Below, piece after piece: positions 19,534-34,551 of a DNA stretch of 64,000 bases (the stretch's first letter is position 1; the number at the start of each line of letters is the position of its first letter). The notes under the pieces are model-generated. The model was not told the DNA's origin and did no database searches. It worked only from the letters and a program-made list of their open reading frames with translations. The stretch is from Roseateles aquatilis (GTDB lineage Bacteria > Pseudomonadota > Gammaproteobacteria > Burkholderiales > Burkholderiaceae_C): the NCBI RefSeq assembly GCF_002205645.1, contig NZ_NIOF01000002.1, forward strand, positions 310,001-374,000. The letters are read 5' to 3'. The position numbers were made by a program, and so were the translations under genes.

Positions 19534-20988
19534 TCACAGCGCCCGATGCCTTGCCGCCAGCGGCGGATTCTTCGCGAAGTACCGCGCGATGCCGGTCGCG
19601 AGCGCCTTGACCAGGTCGTCCTGGTAATCGGGATCGCGCAGCTTGGCTTCTTCTTCGGGGTTGGAGATGAAGGCCGTTTCCACCAGGATGGACGGCACGT
19701 CCGGCGCCTTCAGCACCGCGAAGCCGGCTTGCTCGACGCTGCCCTTGTGCAGCTTGCCGACCTTGCCGATCTGGCCCAACACCTCGCCGCCCAGCTTCAG
19801 GCTGTCCTTGATCTGCGCCGATGTGCTCATGTCCAGCATCGCGCGCAGCACGCCGGCGTCCTTCACGGCCTTGCTGTTGACGCCGCCGATCACGTCCGCG
19901 GCGTTCTCCTTGTCCGCCATCCAGCGCGCGGCGGTGGAGCTCGCGCCGCCGGTGGACAACGCGAAGACCGACGCGCCCTTGGCCTTGGGCGTGATGAAGG
20001 CGTCCGCGTGGATGGACACGAACAGGTCGGCCTGCACGCGCCGCGCCTTGCGCACGCGCTCGTTGAGCGGGACGAAGAAATCGGCGTCCCGGGTCATCAT
20101 CACGCGGATGCGCGGATTGGTGTTGAGCCGGTCGCGCAGCTTCTTGCCGATCGCCAGCACGATGTCCTTTTCCTTCAGCCCGCTCGGGCCGATCGCGCCC
20201 GGATCCTCGCCGCCGTGGCCGGGATCGATCGCGATGACGATCAACCGGTCGAGCTTGGTCTGGCTCATTTCCGGCGCGATCTCCTTGAACGGCGGCGCGG
20301 GCGGCGCGGCGGGTTCGGTCGAGGCGACCGCGCTGGCCTTGCGGGTCGGCGCGGCCGCGGCGCTCTCCGCCGACGAGGCCGCCGACTGGGGACGGTCGAT
20401 GCGGCCGATCAGCTCGCCCAGCGCATCGTTCACCGACTGCGCGGCGGTGCGCTCGGCGGCCTCCTTGCCGCGGACCAGGTCCAGCAGCGGGTCGCGCTCC
20501 TCGGTCGGATACAGGTCCAGCACCAGCCGGTTCCGGTAGGCCGCCACCGGCTCGATCGTGAAGACCTGCGGCGCCACCGCCTGCTTCAGGTCCAGCACAA
20601 TGCGCACCACGCGCGGCTGGTTCTGGCCCACGCGCACCGAGGCGATGAAGGGGTCGTCCGGCTTCACCTTGCCCAGCAGCTCGCGCAGGCTGGGGTTGAG
20701 CTCCAGGCCGTCGATGTCGATGACGAGGCGATCGGGATTCGCGGCGAGGAAGCTCTTGGCGGCCAGCGGCCGGTCCGATTCGAGCGTGACCCGCGTGTAG
20801 TCCGAGGCCGGCCAGACGCGTACCGCGACGATGGTGGCGGCGCTCGCGGCACCGGCGGCGAGCGCCGACGCCGCGGGCACGGCGGGGAAGCTCAGCACCA
20901 CGGCGCCCATGCGGCGCAGGGCCTGGCGGCGTCGGGGCGACGGGGTCGATGGCTTGCCAGTCATGGGTGCGGGCGTGTCTCCAGTCAT
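19534..20988 (-). CDS. amiC: N-acetylmuramoyl-L-alanine amidase AmiC
   Basis: The product is about 484 residues. A twin-arginine type signal (SPRRRQALRRMG, then a hydrophobic run to SALA) is consistent with Tat export, as known for E. coli AmiC. An AMIN domain follows (about 60-180), then a linker and the Amidase_3 zinc domain: AIDPGHGGEDPGA (first His), DLFVSIHADAF (second His) and the Glu of LVETAFISNPEEE. It splits septal peptidoglycan during daughter-cell separation. The start is ATG at 20988 or 20964; the latter has a GGAGA 14 bases upstream. It follows tsaE on the same strand. Confidence 0.93.
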   Translation of the reverse strand: MTGDTPAPMTGKPSTPSPRRRQALRRMGAVVLSFPAVPAASALAAGAASAATIVAVRVWPASDYTRVTLESDRPLAAKSFLAANPDRLVIDIDGLELNPSLRELLGKVKPDDPFIASVRVGQNQPRVVRIVLDLKQAVAPQVFTIEPVAAYRNRLVLDLYPTEERDPLLDLVRGKEAAERTAAQSVNDALGELIGRIDRPQSAASSAESAAAAPTRKASAVASTEPAAPPAPPFKEIAPEMSQTKLDRLIVIAIDPGHGGEDPGAIGPSGLKEKDIVLAIGKKLRDRLNTNPRIRVMMTRDADFFVPLNERVRKARRVQADLFVSIHADAFITPKAKGASVFALSTGGASSTAARWMADKENAADVIGGVNSKAVKDAGVLRAMLDMSTSAQIKDSLKLGGEVLGQIGKVGKLHKGSVEQAGFAVLKAPDVPSILVETAFISNPEEEAKLRDPDYQDDLVKALATGIARYFAKNPPLAARHRAL

Positions 20989-21020
20989 CGGGTGTATCGG
21001 GTCTATCGGGTCTATCGATT
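20986..21020. repeat. Short 9-bp tandem repeat between tsaE and amiC
   Basis: Three to four near-copies of a 9-base unit (ATCGGGTCT, with variants ATCGGGTGT and ATCGATTCT) lie just upstream of, and partly over, the first possible amiC start. Copy-number change would alter the leader. Confidence 0.6.
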
Positions 21021-21049
21021 CTGCAAGGGGCGGCCGGCTGGAGCGGCCA

Positions 21050-21547
21050 TCAGCCCGCCAGTCGCCGCGACAGCTCGACCAGCAGCGCCTGGCCGCGCGG
21101 GGTGTGGGCTTCGGCTCGAACGTCACGGCTGTCGTCGGCGTTGACCGTGAGGAAGAGTTTCAGATCCGGCGGCGGCAGCATGCCGGCGGCCTTCTCCGGC
21201 CATTCGCTGAGCTTGAGCCCGGGCGCGGCGAAGAGGTCGCGAAAGCCCGCGTCCTCCCATTCGCGCGGATCGCTGAAGCGGTAGAAGTCGAAGTGATGCG
21301 CGGGCAGACCGTTCAGCGCGGGCGGCTGGTAGTCCTCGACGACCGCGTAGCTCGGGCTCTTGATGCGGCCGGTGACGCCCAGCGCCCGCAGCAGGTGCCG
21401 CACCAGGCTGGTCTTGCCGGCGCCCAGGCCGCCATCGAGCTCGATGCTCAGGTCCGCGACTTGCGGACAGCTCGCCAACGCCTGCGCGAAGCGTTCGCAG
21501 GCGGCCTCGTCGGGCCAACGGAACGGGCGGGTTTCTAGAATGCTCAA
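21050..21547 (-). CDS. tsaE: tRNA threonylcarbamoyladenosine biosynthesis ATPase TsaE
   Basis: The product is 165 residues. TsaE drives the TsaBD complex that makes t6A37 in ANN-reading tRNAs. The P-loop is in ELDGGLGAGKTSLVRHLL, followed by the family blocks IKSPSYAVVEDY and HHFDFYRFSDPREWEDAGF. The C-terminal WPEKAAGMLP matches the usual EWPE. The start is TTG at 21547 with an AAGGA about 11 bases upstream. It starts only 5 bp from the divergent queG start. Confidence 0.93.
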   Translation of the reverse strand: MSILETRPFRWPDEAACERFAQALASCPQVADLSIELDGGLGAGKTSLVRHLLRALGVTGRIKSPSYAVVEDYQPPALNGLPAHHFDFYRFSDPREWEDAGFRDLFAAPGLKLSEWPEKAAGMLPPPDLKLFLTVNADDSRDVRAEAHTPRGQALLVELSRRLAG

Positions 21548-21552
21548 AACCT

Positions 21553-22695
21553 ATGAATTCCTTGATCGATACGCCCGGGCCCGATGCGCCATCGAGCCCC
21601 TCCCGAGACCCCGCCGCGCTGGCAGCGCTGATGGTCGAGGTCCGCGCCTGGGCGCATGGGCTGGGATTCTCACAGATTGGCGTGGCCCACGTCGACCTGA
21701 GCGACGCGGAAGCGGGCTTGCAGGCCTGGCTCGACGCGGGCTTCCACGGCGACATGCAGTACATGGCCGCCCACGGCCTGAAGCGCGCCCGGCCCGCGGA
21801 ACTCGTGCCCGGCACCATCAGCATCCTGACCGCGCGCATGGACTACCTGCCCGGATCGGTGGGCCCCGACTGGCAGGACCGCGAGTGGGCCGCGATGCGC
21901 GACCCGGCACGCGCGCAGGTCTCGCTGTATGCGCGCGGCCGGGACTATCACAAGGTGCTGCGGCAGCGGCTGCAGCAACTGGCGGACCGGATCCAGGCGG
22001 CCGTCGGTCCGATGGGCCATCGCGTGTTCACCGACTCGGCCCCGGTGCTGGAGGTCGAGCTGGCCAGCCGCTCCGGCATCGGCTGGCGCGGCAAGCACAC
22101 GCTGACGCTGCATCGCGACAGCGGCTCGATGTTCTTCCTCGGCGAGATCTACCTGGACCTCGAACTCCCGCCCAGCGAGCCGGTGACCGCGCATTGCGGC
22201 CAATGCCGCGCCTGCATCGACGCCTGCCCGACCGGGGCGATCGTCGGGCCGTACCGGCTGGACGCGCGGCGTTGCATCAGCTATCTGACCATCGAGCAGG
22301 ACGGGCCCATTCCGCTGGAGTTCCGCGAGGCAATCGGCAATCGCATCTACGGTTGCGACGACTGCCAATTGGCCTGTCCCTGGAACAAGTTCGCGCGAAC
22401 GAACGCGCTGCCGGACTTCGACTGGCGCGAGCCGCTGGGGCAGGCGTCGCTGCTCGAGCTCTGGGCGTGGGACGAGGCGACCTTCCTGCGGCGCACTGAA
22501 GGGTCGGCGATCCGCCGCATCGGCCATCAGCGATGGCGCAGGAACATCGCCGTGGCGATGGGCAATGCGCTCAGGCAAGACCTGGCCCCGTCACTGCGGG
22601 CCAGGATGCGGGCGGCGCTCACGGCCGAACTGGCCGGCGCGACGGCGATGGTGGCCGAGCACATCGACTGGGCGCTGAGTCAGGGTGTCGAGTAA
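21553..22695 (+). CDS. queG: Epoxyqueuosine reductase
   Basis: The product is 380 residues. QueG reduces epoxyqueuosine to queuosine at tRNA position 34 using cobalamin and two 4Fe-4S clusters. Both cluster motifs are intact: CGQCRACIDACPTGAI and CDDCQLACPWN. Other family blocks are KYSxGRDYHKVLR-like ARGRDYHKVLRQRL, FTDSAPVLEVELA and SAIRRIGHQRWRRNIAVAMGN. No strong ribosome site precedes the ATG at 21553, which lies 5 bp from the tsaE start, so both promoters must lie inside the opposite coding region. Confidence 0.96.
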   Translation: MNSLIDTPGPDAPSSPSRDPAALAALMVEVRAWAHGLGFSQIGVAHVDLSDAEAGLQAWLDAGFHGDMQYMAAHGLKRARPAELVPGTISILTARMDYLPGSVGPDWQDREWAAMRDPARAQVSLYARGRDYHKVLRQRLQQLADRIQAAVGPMGHRVFTDSAPVLEVELASRSGIGWRGKHTLTLHRDSGSMFFLGEIYLDLELPPSEPVTAHCGQCRACIDACPTGAIVGPYRLDARRCISYLTIEQDGPIPLEFREAIGNRIYGCDDCQLACPWNKFARTNALPDFDWREPLGQASLLELWAWDEATFLRRTEGSAIRRIGHQRWRRNIAVAMGNALRQDLAPSLRARMRAALTAELAGATAMVAEHIDWALSQGVE

Positions 22696-22893
22696 CGCTC
22701 GGACTCCGCCGGCGGGACCTCGGGCGAGGGCCGCGACATCGGGGAATCCGAAGACGGCGTTCGGGCATGCCTGCGCTTGACCGCCCCGCTCGTGCGGTCT
22801 CTACGTAGTTCCGCTAGGCCACCTCGACAGGCGACATACTTAAGCTCCCCCGATCGAAAGTCCTTTCGACCTTTTTCAGAAGACGAGGAGATC

Positions 22894-23871
22894 ATGAACC
22901 GTCGCAAGATCATTCAACGCGGCCTGGCACTGGGCGCGCTGAGCCTGGGTAGCGCCGTGGCGCTGGCCCAGACCTATCCGAGCAAGCCGGTGAAGCTGGT
23001 CGTTCCGTTCGCGCCGGGCGGCACGACGGACATCATCGCCCGCGTCGTGGCGCAGTACATCAACGGCCCGCTGGGCCAGACGATGATCGTCGAGAACAAG
23101 GCCGGCGGCGGCGGCATCATCGGCGCCAACGACACCGCCAAGTCGGCGCCGGACGGCTACTCGCTGGGCGTGGCCACCGTGTCCACCACGGCGACCAATC
23201 CGGCCATCAATCCCAAGACGCCGTACAACCCGCTGACCGACTTCACGCCGATCATCAACCTGGCCGCCACGCCCAACGTGATCGCCGTGCATCCGTCCTT
23301 CCCCGCCAAGGACTACAAGGGTTTCCTTGCCGAGCTCAAGAAGAACCCGGGCAAGTACAGCTATTCGACCTCCGGCACCGGCGGCATCGGCCATCTGCAG
23401 ATGGAGCTCTACAAGAGCCTGACCGGCGTGTTCGTGACCCACATCCCGTACCGCGGCGCGGGTCCGGCGCTGAACGACACGGTCGCCGGCCAGGTGCCGA
23501 TGATCTTCGACAACCTGCCGTCCGCGCTGCCCTTCATCAAGGACGGCCGCCTGATCGCCATCGCCGTGGCCGCGCCGCAGCGCCTGGCCGTGCTGCCCAA
23601 CGTGCCGACCTTCAAGGAACTGGGTCTGGAGCCGGTGAACCGCATGGCGTATTACGGGATCCTGGGTCCGAAGAACCTGCCCAAGGAAGTGGTCGCCAAG
23701 ATCCACGACGCCGCCCGCAAGACGGTCGAGATGCCCGAGGTGAAGAAGCGCATCGAGGAAACCGGCTCGATCATCGTGGCCAACACCCCGGAGCAGTTCA
23801 CCGAGCAGATCAAGGCCGAGTTCGCCGTGTACAAGCGCGTCGTCGAGGTGCAGAAGCTCAAGCTCGACTGA
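22894..23871 (+). CDS. Bug-family (tripartite tricarboxylate) solute-binding protein
   Basis: The product is 325 residues with a signal peptide ending ALAQ. Typical TctC/Bug blocks are YPSKPVKLVVPFAPGGTTDIIAR, VENKAGGGGIIGAND, SAPDGYSLGVATVST and THIPYRGAGPALNDTVAGQV. These periplasmic proteins bind carboxylates and related small molecules; ligands are rarely predictable. No membrane TctAB subunits are adjacent, which is the rule for the expanded Bug families of Burkholderiales. The ATG is preceded by GAGGAG. A 198-bp leader region with no other gene lies before it, and a hairpin terminator follows at 23910. Confidence 0.93.
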   Translation: MNRRKIIQRGLALGALSLGSAVALAQTYPSKPVKLVVPFAPGGTTDIIARVVAQYINGPLGQTMIVENKAGGGGIIGANDTAKSAPDGYSLGVATVSTTATNPAINPKTPYNPLTDFTPIINLAATPNVIAVHPSFPAKDYKGFLAELKKNPGKYSYSTSGTGGIGHLQMELYKSLTGVFVTHIPYRGAGPALNDTVAGQVPMIFDNLPSALPFIKDGRLIAIAVAAPQRLAVLPNVPTFKELGLEPVNRMAYYGILGPKNLPKEVVAKIHDAARKTVEMPEVKKRIEETGSIIVANTPEQFTEQIKAEFAVYKRVVEVQKLKLD

Positions 23872-23909
23872 TTCGCCGGAAGCCCGCCCCGGGAGGGGCG
23901 CGCCAATGA

Positions 23910-23935
23910 CAAGGGGCGTCCGAGGACGCCCCTTG
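23910..23935 (+). terminator. Hairpin terminator after the Bug-protein gene
   Basis: The arms CAAGGGGCGTCC and GGACGCCCCTTG pair perfectly around a two-base centre (a four-base loop in practice), followed by TGCTTTC. It lies 38 bp after the stop. Confidence 0.8.
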
Positions 23936-23973
23936 TGCTTTCAGGGCCGGGAGGTCTTCCCGGTCCGTGAGGG

Positions 23974-24159
23974 TCAGAACATCTTGCCCATGCCGCCCAT
24001 CAGGTTGCCCAGCAGGCCCTGAGCCAGGCCCCCGGTCATGCTGTTGAGCAGGCCGCCCAACGGGCCGCCCGCCGCGCCGGCGCCGCCCGCGCCGCCGGCG
24101 CTTTCGCCGCCGCCGATGCCGCCCAGCAGTTTGGAACCGATGCCAAGTAGTGCAAACAT
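23974..24159 (-). CDS. Small Gly-rich hydrophobic protein, C-terminus GGMGKMF
   Basis: The product is 61 residues with more than a third glycine. It has glycine-zipper-like spacing and two hydrophobic stretches (LLGIGSKLLGGIGG and GGLLNSMTGGLAQGLLGNLMGG). A strong ribosome site (GGAGAAG) precedes the ATG. The last residues, GGMGKMF, match those of the 52-residue protein at 26249 (GGMGRMF), and both genes lie on the minus strand on either side of aceA. I know no family for it. It could be membrane-active or self-assembling. It is likely real because of the ribosome site and the paralogue. Confidence 0.65.
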   Translation of the reverse strand: MFALLGIGSKLLGGIGGGESAGGAGGAGAAGGPLGGLLNSMTGGLAQGLLGNLMGGMGKMF

Positions 24160-24771
24160 TTTCTTCTCCAGGTAGAGCCGCCGGATGTCCCGGAACCAGG
24201 GCCGTCATGCCGCTGAAGGTGCGCCTGCGCCGCGAAGGTTCGTCGCGCTGGCGGACGGCTGGTGATCCGGAGCCGGCGGCCTGAAATCAGGTCGCGGCAC
24301 CCGGCTCTAGTGGGCATGCCGTCGACAACCGATTGCTGGGAAGGTTTGCGGACGAAATCCCGTGCGCTGCCGCATTTGAGCGATGTCTTGCGCAAATCTC
24401 ACCAGCCCGGCCGAGGTTGGACGTGGCGGGATAAAGATTTCAAGTTATGAAATGAGATTGGCGGGATGCAAAAAAACCGCGTGCTGCACCGCCGCAAAAT
24501 TTCTCATGATGGAAGAACAGGTTCCGCAATCCGGTATGAATGGTGCAAGTCGTTGATTTGCATGGGTTAAAAATTCAGTCTTATATAAGACATGAGGCCA
24601 CACGGCTGAATGGGAGAAGCCTAGATTTAGGGTCATCGGTTCTTGATTTCGACCACCGTCTGACGACACCAGCGATTCAGGCGGCCCGTCCAGCCCACCC
24701 GGCTTGGCGGACCCGGTCAACAGACCGCAGCCCGTGCACCGACAAGTTCATTCATTCCAAGGAGTTTCCTC
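24160..24771. other. 612-bp intergenic region upstream of aceA
   Basis: No gene is seen here. The region is clearly more A+T-rich than its surroundings. It holds a weak inverted repeat (ATTTCA-N5-TGAAAT, 24437-24453), a TTGCGCAA palindrome near 24392, the promoter and 14-bp palindrome listed separately, and a GTCTGAC copy at 24658. The upstream region of the small Gly-rich gene is at its left end. Confidence 0.6.
24558..24591 (+). promoter_or_regulatory. Probable aceA promoter overlapped by a 14-bp palindrome
   Basis: TTGCAT (24558-24563) and TTATAT (24581-24586) are 17 bases apart. The perfect palindrome GTCTTATATAAGAC (24578-24591) covers the -10 element, so a dimeric repressor bound there would block RNA polymerase. 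The palindrome shape suits GntR-type regulators, but the protein is not known. The 5' leader would be about 180 bases. Confidence 0.6.
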
Positions 24772-26070
<1,299 letters not shown>

Positions 26071-26142
26071 TCGTCGCGCACCGCGATCGTCCCGGCCGGC
26101 CTCCGAGATCCTTCGGACGGCGGCGGGGATAGCCGCAAAGGG

Positions 26143-26169
26143 AAGGGGCTGGCGTACTGCCAGCCCCTT
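26143..26169 (+). terminator. Hairpin terminator after aceA
   Basis: AAGGGGCTGGC and GCCAGCCCCTT form a perfect 11-bp stem with the loop GTACT, followed by GTTCATC. It lies 72 bp after the stop. Confidence 0.85.
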
Positions 26170-26248
26170 GTTCATCGCGCGTTCATCGCGAGGTCGCGCG
26201 CGCGATGGCTCGCGTCATCGATGGCGCGAGAGGTGGGTTCGATCAACC

Positions 26249-26407
26249 TCAGAACATGCGACCCATGCCGCCCATGGACATGCTCATCAGCGGGCCGGCC
26301 ATGCCCTGGATCATCTGAGCGATCCCGCTCATTGGATTGGATCCGCCGGCCTGACCGACACCTCCCATCAACATTGGCGCCAACGCGGCGGCGATCGGTG
26401 CAACCAT
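26249..26407 (-). CDS. Small Met/Gly-rich protein, C-terminus GGMGRMF
   Basis: The product is 52 residues, rich in Met, Gly and Ala (MVAPIAAALAPMLMGG at the start). The ATG at 26407 has an excellent ribosome site (AAGGAGAG) five bases upstream. It ends GGMGRMF, like the protein at 23974. Both genes are on the strand opposite aceA and flank it. No family is known to me. A short hydrophobic glycine-zipper peptide is a fair description; any function would be a guess. Confidence 0.62.
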   Translation of the reverse strand: MVAPIAAALAPMLMGGVGQAGGSNPMSGIAQMIQGMAGPLMSMSMGGMGRMF

Positions 26408-26547
26408 GGTTCTCTCCTTCATGCGCCCGGACCGGATCGGCACCCGTCGCCATGCCGCGCCCTGATCGTCCACCCGGCAAGTCCGGGAGACGCGGCGACA
26501 GGATGCCGGGCCCGGGGTGCTCGACAGCGGCGCGAGGTAGTGGCCGC

Positions 26548-28766
26548 TCAGCGGGCCGCTGTTTCCGGATGCCGCGCGGAGATTTCGCGATGGCGCCATT
26601 CCTGAATCAGCTCGACCACCGCATCGGGGTCGGCCGGTTTCACCAGGTGCACATCGAAGCCCGCTTCGTGCGCCCGTCGGCGATCGTCCTGCTGGCCATA
26701 ACCGGTCAGCGCGATCAGCAGGCATTGCGCGGCGCCCGGCACGGTGCGCAGCCGCCGGGCGACCTCGTAGCCGTCCAGGCCCGGCAGGCCGATGTCCAGC
26801 AGCACGACCTGCGGTGGTTGCGCCGCCGCTTGCTCGAGCGCGCGCGGCCCGTCGAGCGCCACGACCGTCTCGAATCCGGCGAGCTCCAGGAACACCGCCA
26901 TCGAGTCGGCCGCATCGCGGTTGTCGTCGACGACCAGGACCCGGCAACGATCGTTCGCCCGCGCGGGCGCGGCGGCGTGCGCCGGCACTGACGCCTGGAG
27001 GTGCGGCTCGCGCGGCTCCTGCGGCTCGGCGACCTCGACCGCCTTCGCGGCGGGCAGACGCACCAGGAACTCCGAGCCGCGCCCCGGCCCGTCGCTGCGT
27101 GCCTCCACGCTGCCGTGATGCAGCTGCACCAGCCGCTGGACCAGCGTCAGCCCCACGCCCAGCCCGCCCTGATTGCGGTCCAGGCCGCGCGGACCTTGCT
27201 CGAACAGGTCGAAGACATGCGGCAGCAGGCTGGACGAGATGCCCCGGCCGTTGTCGCGGACGACGAGCTCGAAGCCGTCCGGGCCGCCGGTCAGCGCCAG
27301 CTCGATGCGGCCGCCCGCGTCGGTGTACTTGCTGGCGTTGTGCGCCAGGTTGGTCACGACCTGGATCAGCCGCGCCGCATCGCCGCGCACGCGCGCCGGC
27401 TGAGGCGGCAGATCGATGCGCAGGTGCTGGTGCTGCGCGTCCAGCAGCGACTGCACCGGCTCCACGCCCTGGCGCACGATGTCGCGCAGGTCCAGCGTCT
27501 CGGTCTTCAGGACGATCTTGCCCTGGCTGATGCGGGCGACGTCGAGCAACTCATCGACCAGCCGCGTCAGGTGCTTGACCTGGCGATCGGTCAGCGCGAC
27601 CGCCTGATCCAGCCGAGGGTCGCGGCCGTCGGCCAGCGAGCGCATCACCTCGACCGCGTTGCGGATCGGGGCCAGCGGGTTGCGCAGTTCATGCGACAAC
27701 ATCGCGAGGAACTCGTCCTTGCGCCGGCTCGCTTCCAGCAGCTCGGCCTCGGCCTGGCGTCGCTCGACGATCTCCGCTTGCAGTGCACCGTACAGGCGTG
27801 CGTTCTCGAACGCGATCGCCGCGCGGCCGGCCAGTTCCTCCAGCGTGGGCCAGTCGGGCGGCTGATGCGGCTCGGCGAGCAGCAGGCCGCCGAGCAGGCG
27901 TTCGCCGGCCACCAGCGGCAGCACGGCGCCGCTGGCAGTCTCGCGGTGGAGCAGGGCGCGCGGCGAGGCCTCGTCCGCGCTTGCCGGGCCGCTCGTGGGC
28001 ACGACCGGCTCCAGCGCGTTGCGCGTGGCGTTGTAGAGCACCTCGGACAGCATCTGCTCGCGACCCTCGGCGAAGAGGGGCACCTCCTGTGCCGACGGCG
28101 CGTCGCAGCGCAGCACGCGTTCGTGGCCATGGCCGGCGTCGCGCAGCCACAGCAGCGCGCGCGGCGCGAAACGCGGCACCAGCAGCGCCAGCAGCTTGCG
28201 CATCGCGACGTCCGCGTCCAGCGAGTCGGCCAGCTCGCGCCCCGCCTGCGCCAGGAAGATGGAGCGCCGCGTGCCTTCCTCCGCGGCGCGCTGCGCGGCC
28301 TCGGCGCGGGCGATGGCGATGCGCTCCAGCGCCTGCTGCCGCAGCCGCTGCTGCATCAGGAACAGGTCGACGAAGACCCGCACCTTGCTGCGCAGCACGT
28401 CGGGGATCACCGGCGACAGGATGTAGTCGACCGCGCCCAGCGAATAACCCTGCGCCGTCTGCAACTCGTCCGCATAGGCGGTGACGAAGATGATGGGCGT
28501 GTGTGCCGAGCGCCGGTAGCCGCGGATCAGCCGGGCCGTCTCCAGGCCGTCGATGCCCGGCATGTTGACGTCCATCAGGATCACCGCGAATTGCTGCCGC
28601 AGCACCTCGCGCAGCGCCTCGCTGCCGGAGCGGGCGATGACCAGGTGCTGGTCCAGGTCGGCCAGGATGGTCTCGAAGACGAGCAGCTTCTCGGGCAGAT
28701 CGTCGACGATCAGGATGCTGGCGCGCTCGGCGGCGTCGGGCGCCGCGTAGCCGTCGAAGAGCGCGC

Positions 28767-28776
<10 letters not shown>
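26548..28776 (-). CDS. Hybrid histidine kinase, REC-GAF-HisKA-HATPase-REC
   Basis: The product is 742 residues with no membrane segment. The N-terminal receiver (about 19-135) keeps IVDD and the phospho-acceptor Asp69 (VILMDVNMPG). Where the conserved Lys should be it has YILSPVIP, so its switching is probably altered. A short coiled coil, a GAF domain (about 190-330), HisKA with His362 (MLSHELRNPLAP), a full ATPase (NLAHNASKY, DNGRGI, GGLGVGLTLV) and a canonical C-terminal receiver (about 617-735) follow. It overlaps the end of the poly-HAMP kinase by 10 bp, so the two are co-translated and probably act in one cascade. Confidence 0.93.
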
Positions 28777-33875
<5,099 letters not shown>

Positions 33876-34046
33876 GGGCTTCTCCGGCCGTTTGAAAGCG
33901 GCATAACCTGAGAACTTTAGTCGTGCCCGACCTGAGCGGTGCCTGGGTTTTGGAGGGGGCGGGTGGGCACGCCGGTTGCCGATGCAAGGGATCGCCGGAC
34001 GCCTCGCCGCCCGCGTGATGTCGCACTTGAAAATTGAGACGCCTCG

Positions 34047-34514
34047 ATGCCTGAACAATCGCCCCACGCCCTGCGGGTGCTCGTGATCGATGACGACCCG
34101 GAAGGGGCGCGAAGCCTCAGCGAGCTCTTTCGCTGCTACGGGTGCGCGACGGCCGTCGCGTACAGCGGGCGCGTGGGGCTGAGGCTGTCCAAGCTGTTCA
34201 AGCCGGAGCTGGTGTTTGTCGATTTCGACATGCCCGACATGAACGGGCTGGCGGTGGTGGCGGAAGCCAAGCTCATCGACGCGGAGGGCGGCCGCCGCGC
34301 GATGTATGTCTGCCTCACCGGCGGCGGGCCCGAGATCACCGAGGAGAACGCCGGCGCGGCGGGTTTCAACCGGCTGCTGTACAAGCCGCTGAAGGTGACC
34401 GACCTGCTGGCGGTGCTGCTCGCGGCCCGGCCCGGCAACTTCGTCGCCGGAAATGCCGCCCCGGCGATCCGGCCCGCGCGATCACCGCACGGCGATCGTT
34501 CCCCCAGGCATTGA
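34047..34514 (+). CDS. Stand-alone response-regulator receiver protein
   Basis: The product is 155 residues. It is a single receiver domain: acidic pocket VIDDDPEG, phospho-acceptor in VFVDFDMPDMNG, switch Thr in CLTGGG and conserved Lys in LLYKPLK, followed by a short disordered tail. There is no output domain. It diverges from the poly-HAMP kinase (171 bp between the starts), so it is a natural phospho-partner of that kinase pair, possibly as a phosphate sink or relay. Confidence 0.9.
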   Translation: MPEQSPHALRVLVIDDDPEGARSLSELFRCYGCATAVAYSGRVGLRLSKLFKPELVFVDFDMPDMNGLAVVAEAKLIDAEGGRRAMYVCLTGGGPEITEENAGAAGFNRLLYKPLKVTDLLAVLLAARPGNFVAGNAAPAIRPARSPHGDRSPRH

Positions 34515-34551
34515 GGCTATGGCGCCGATGGGCGCGAGCGTCATCGGCGTG

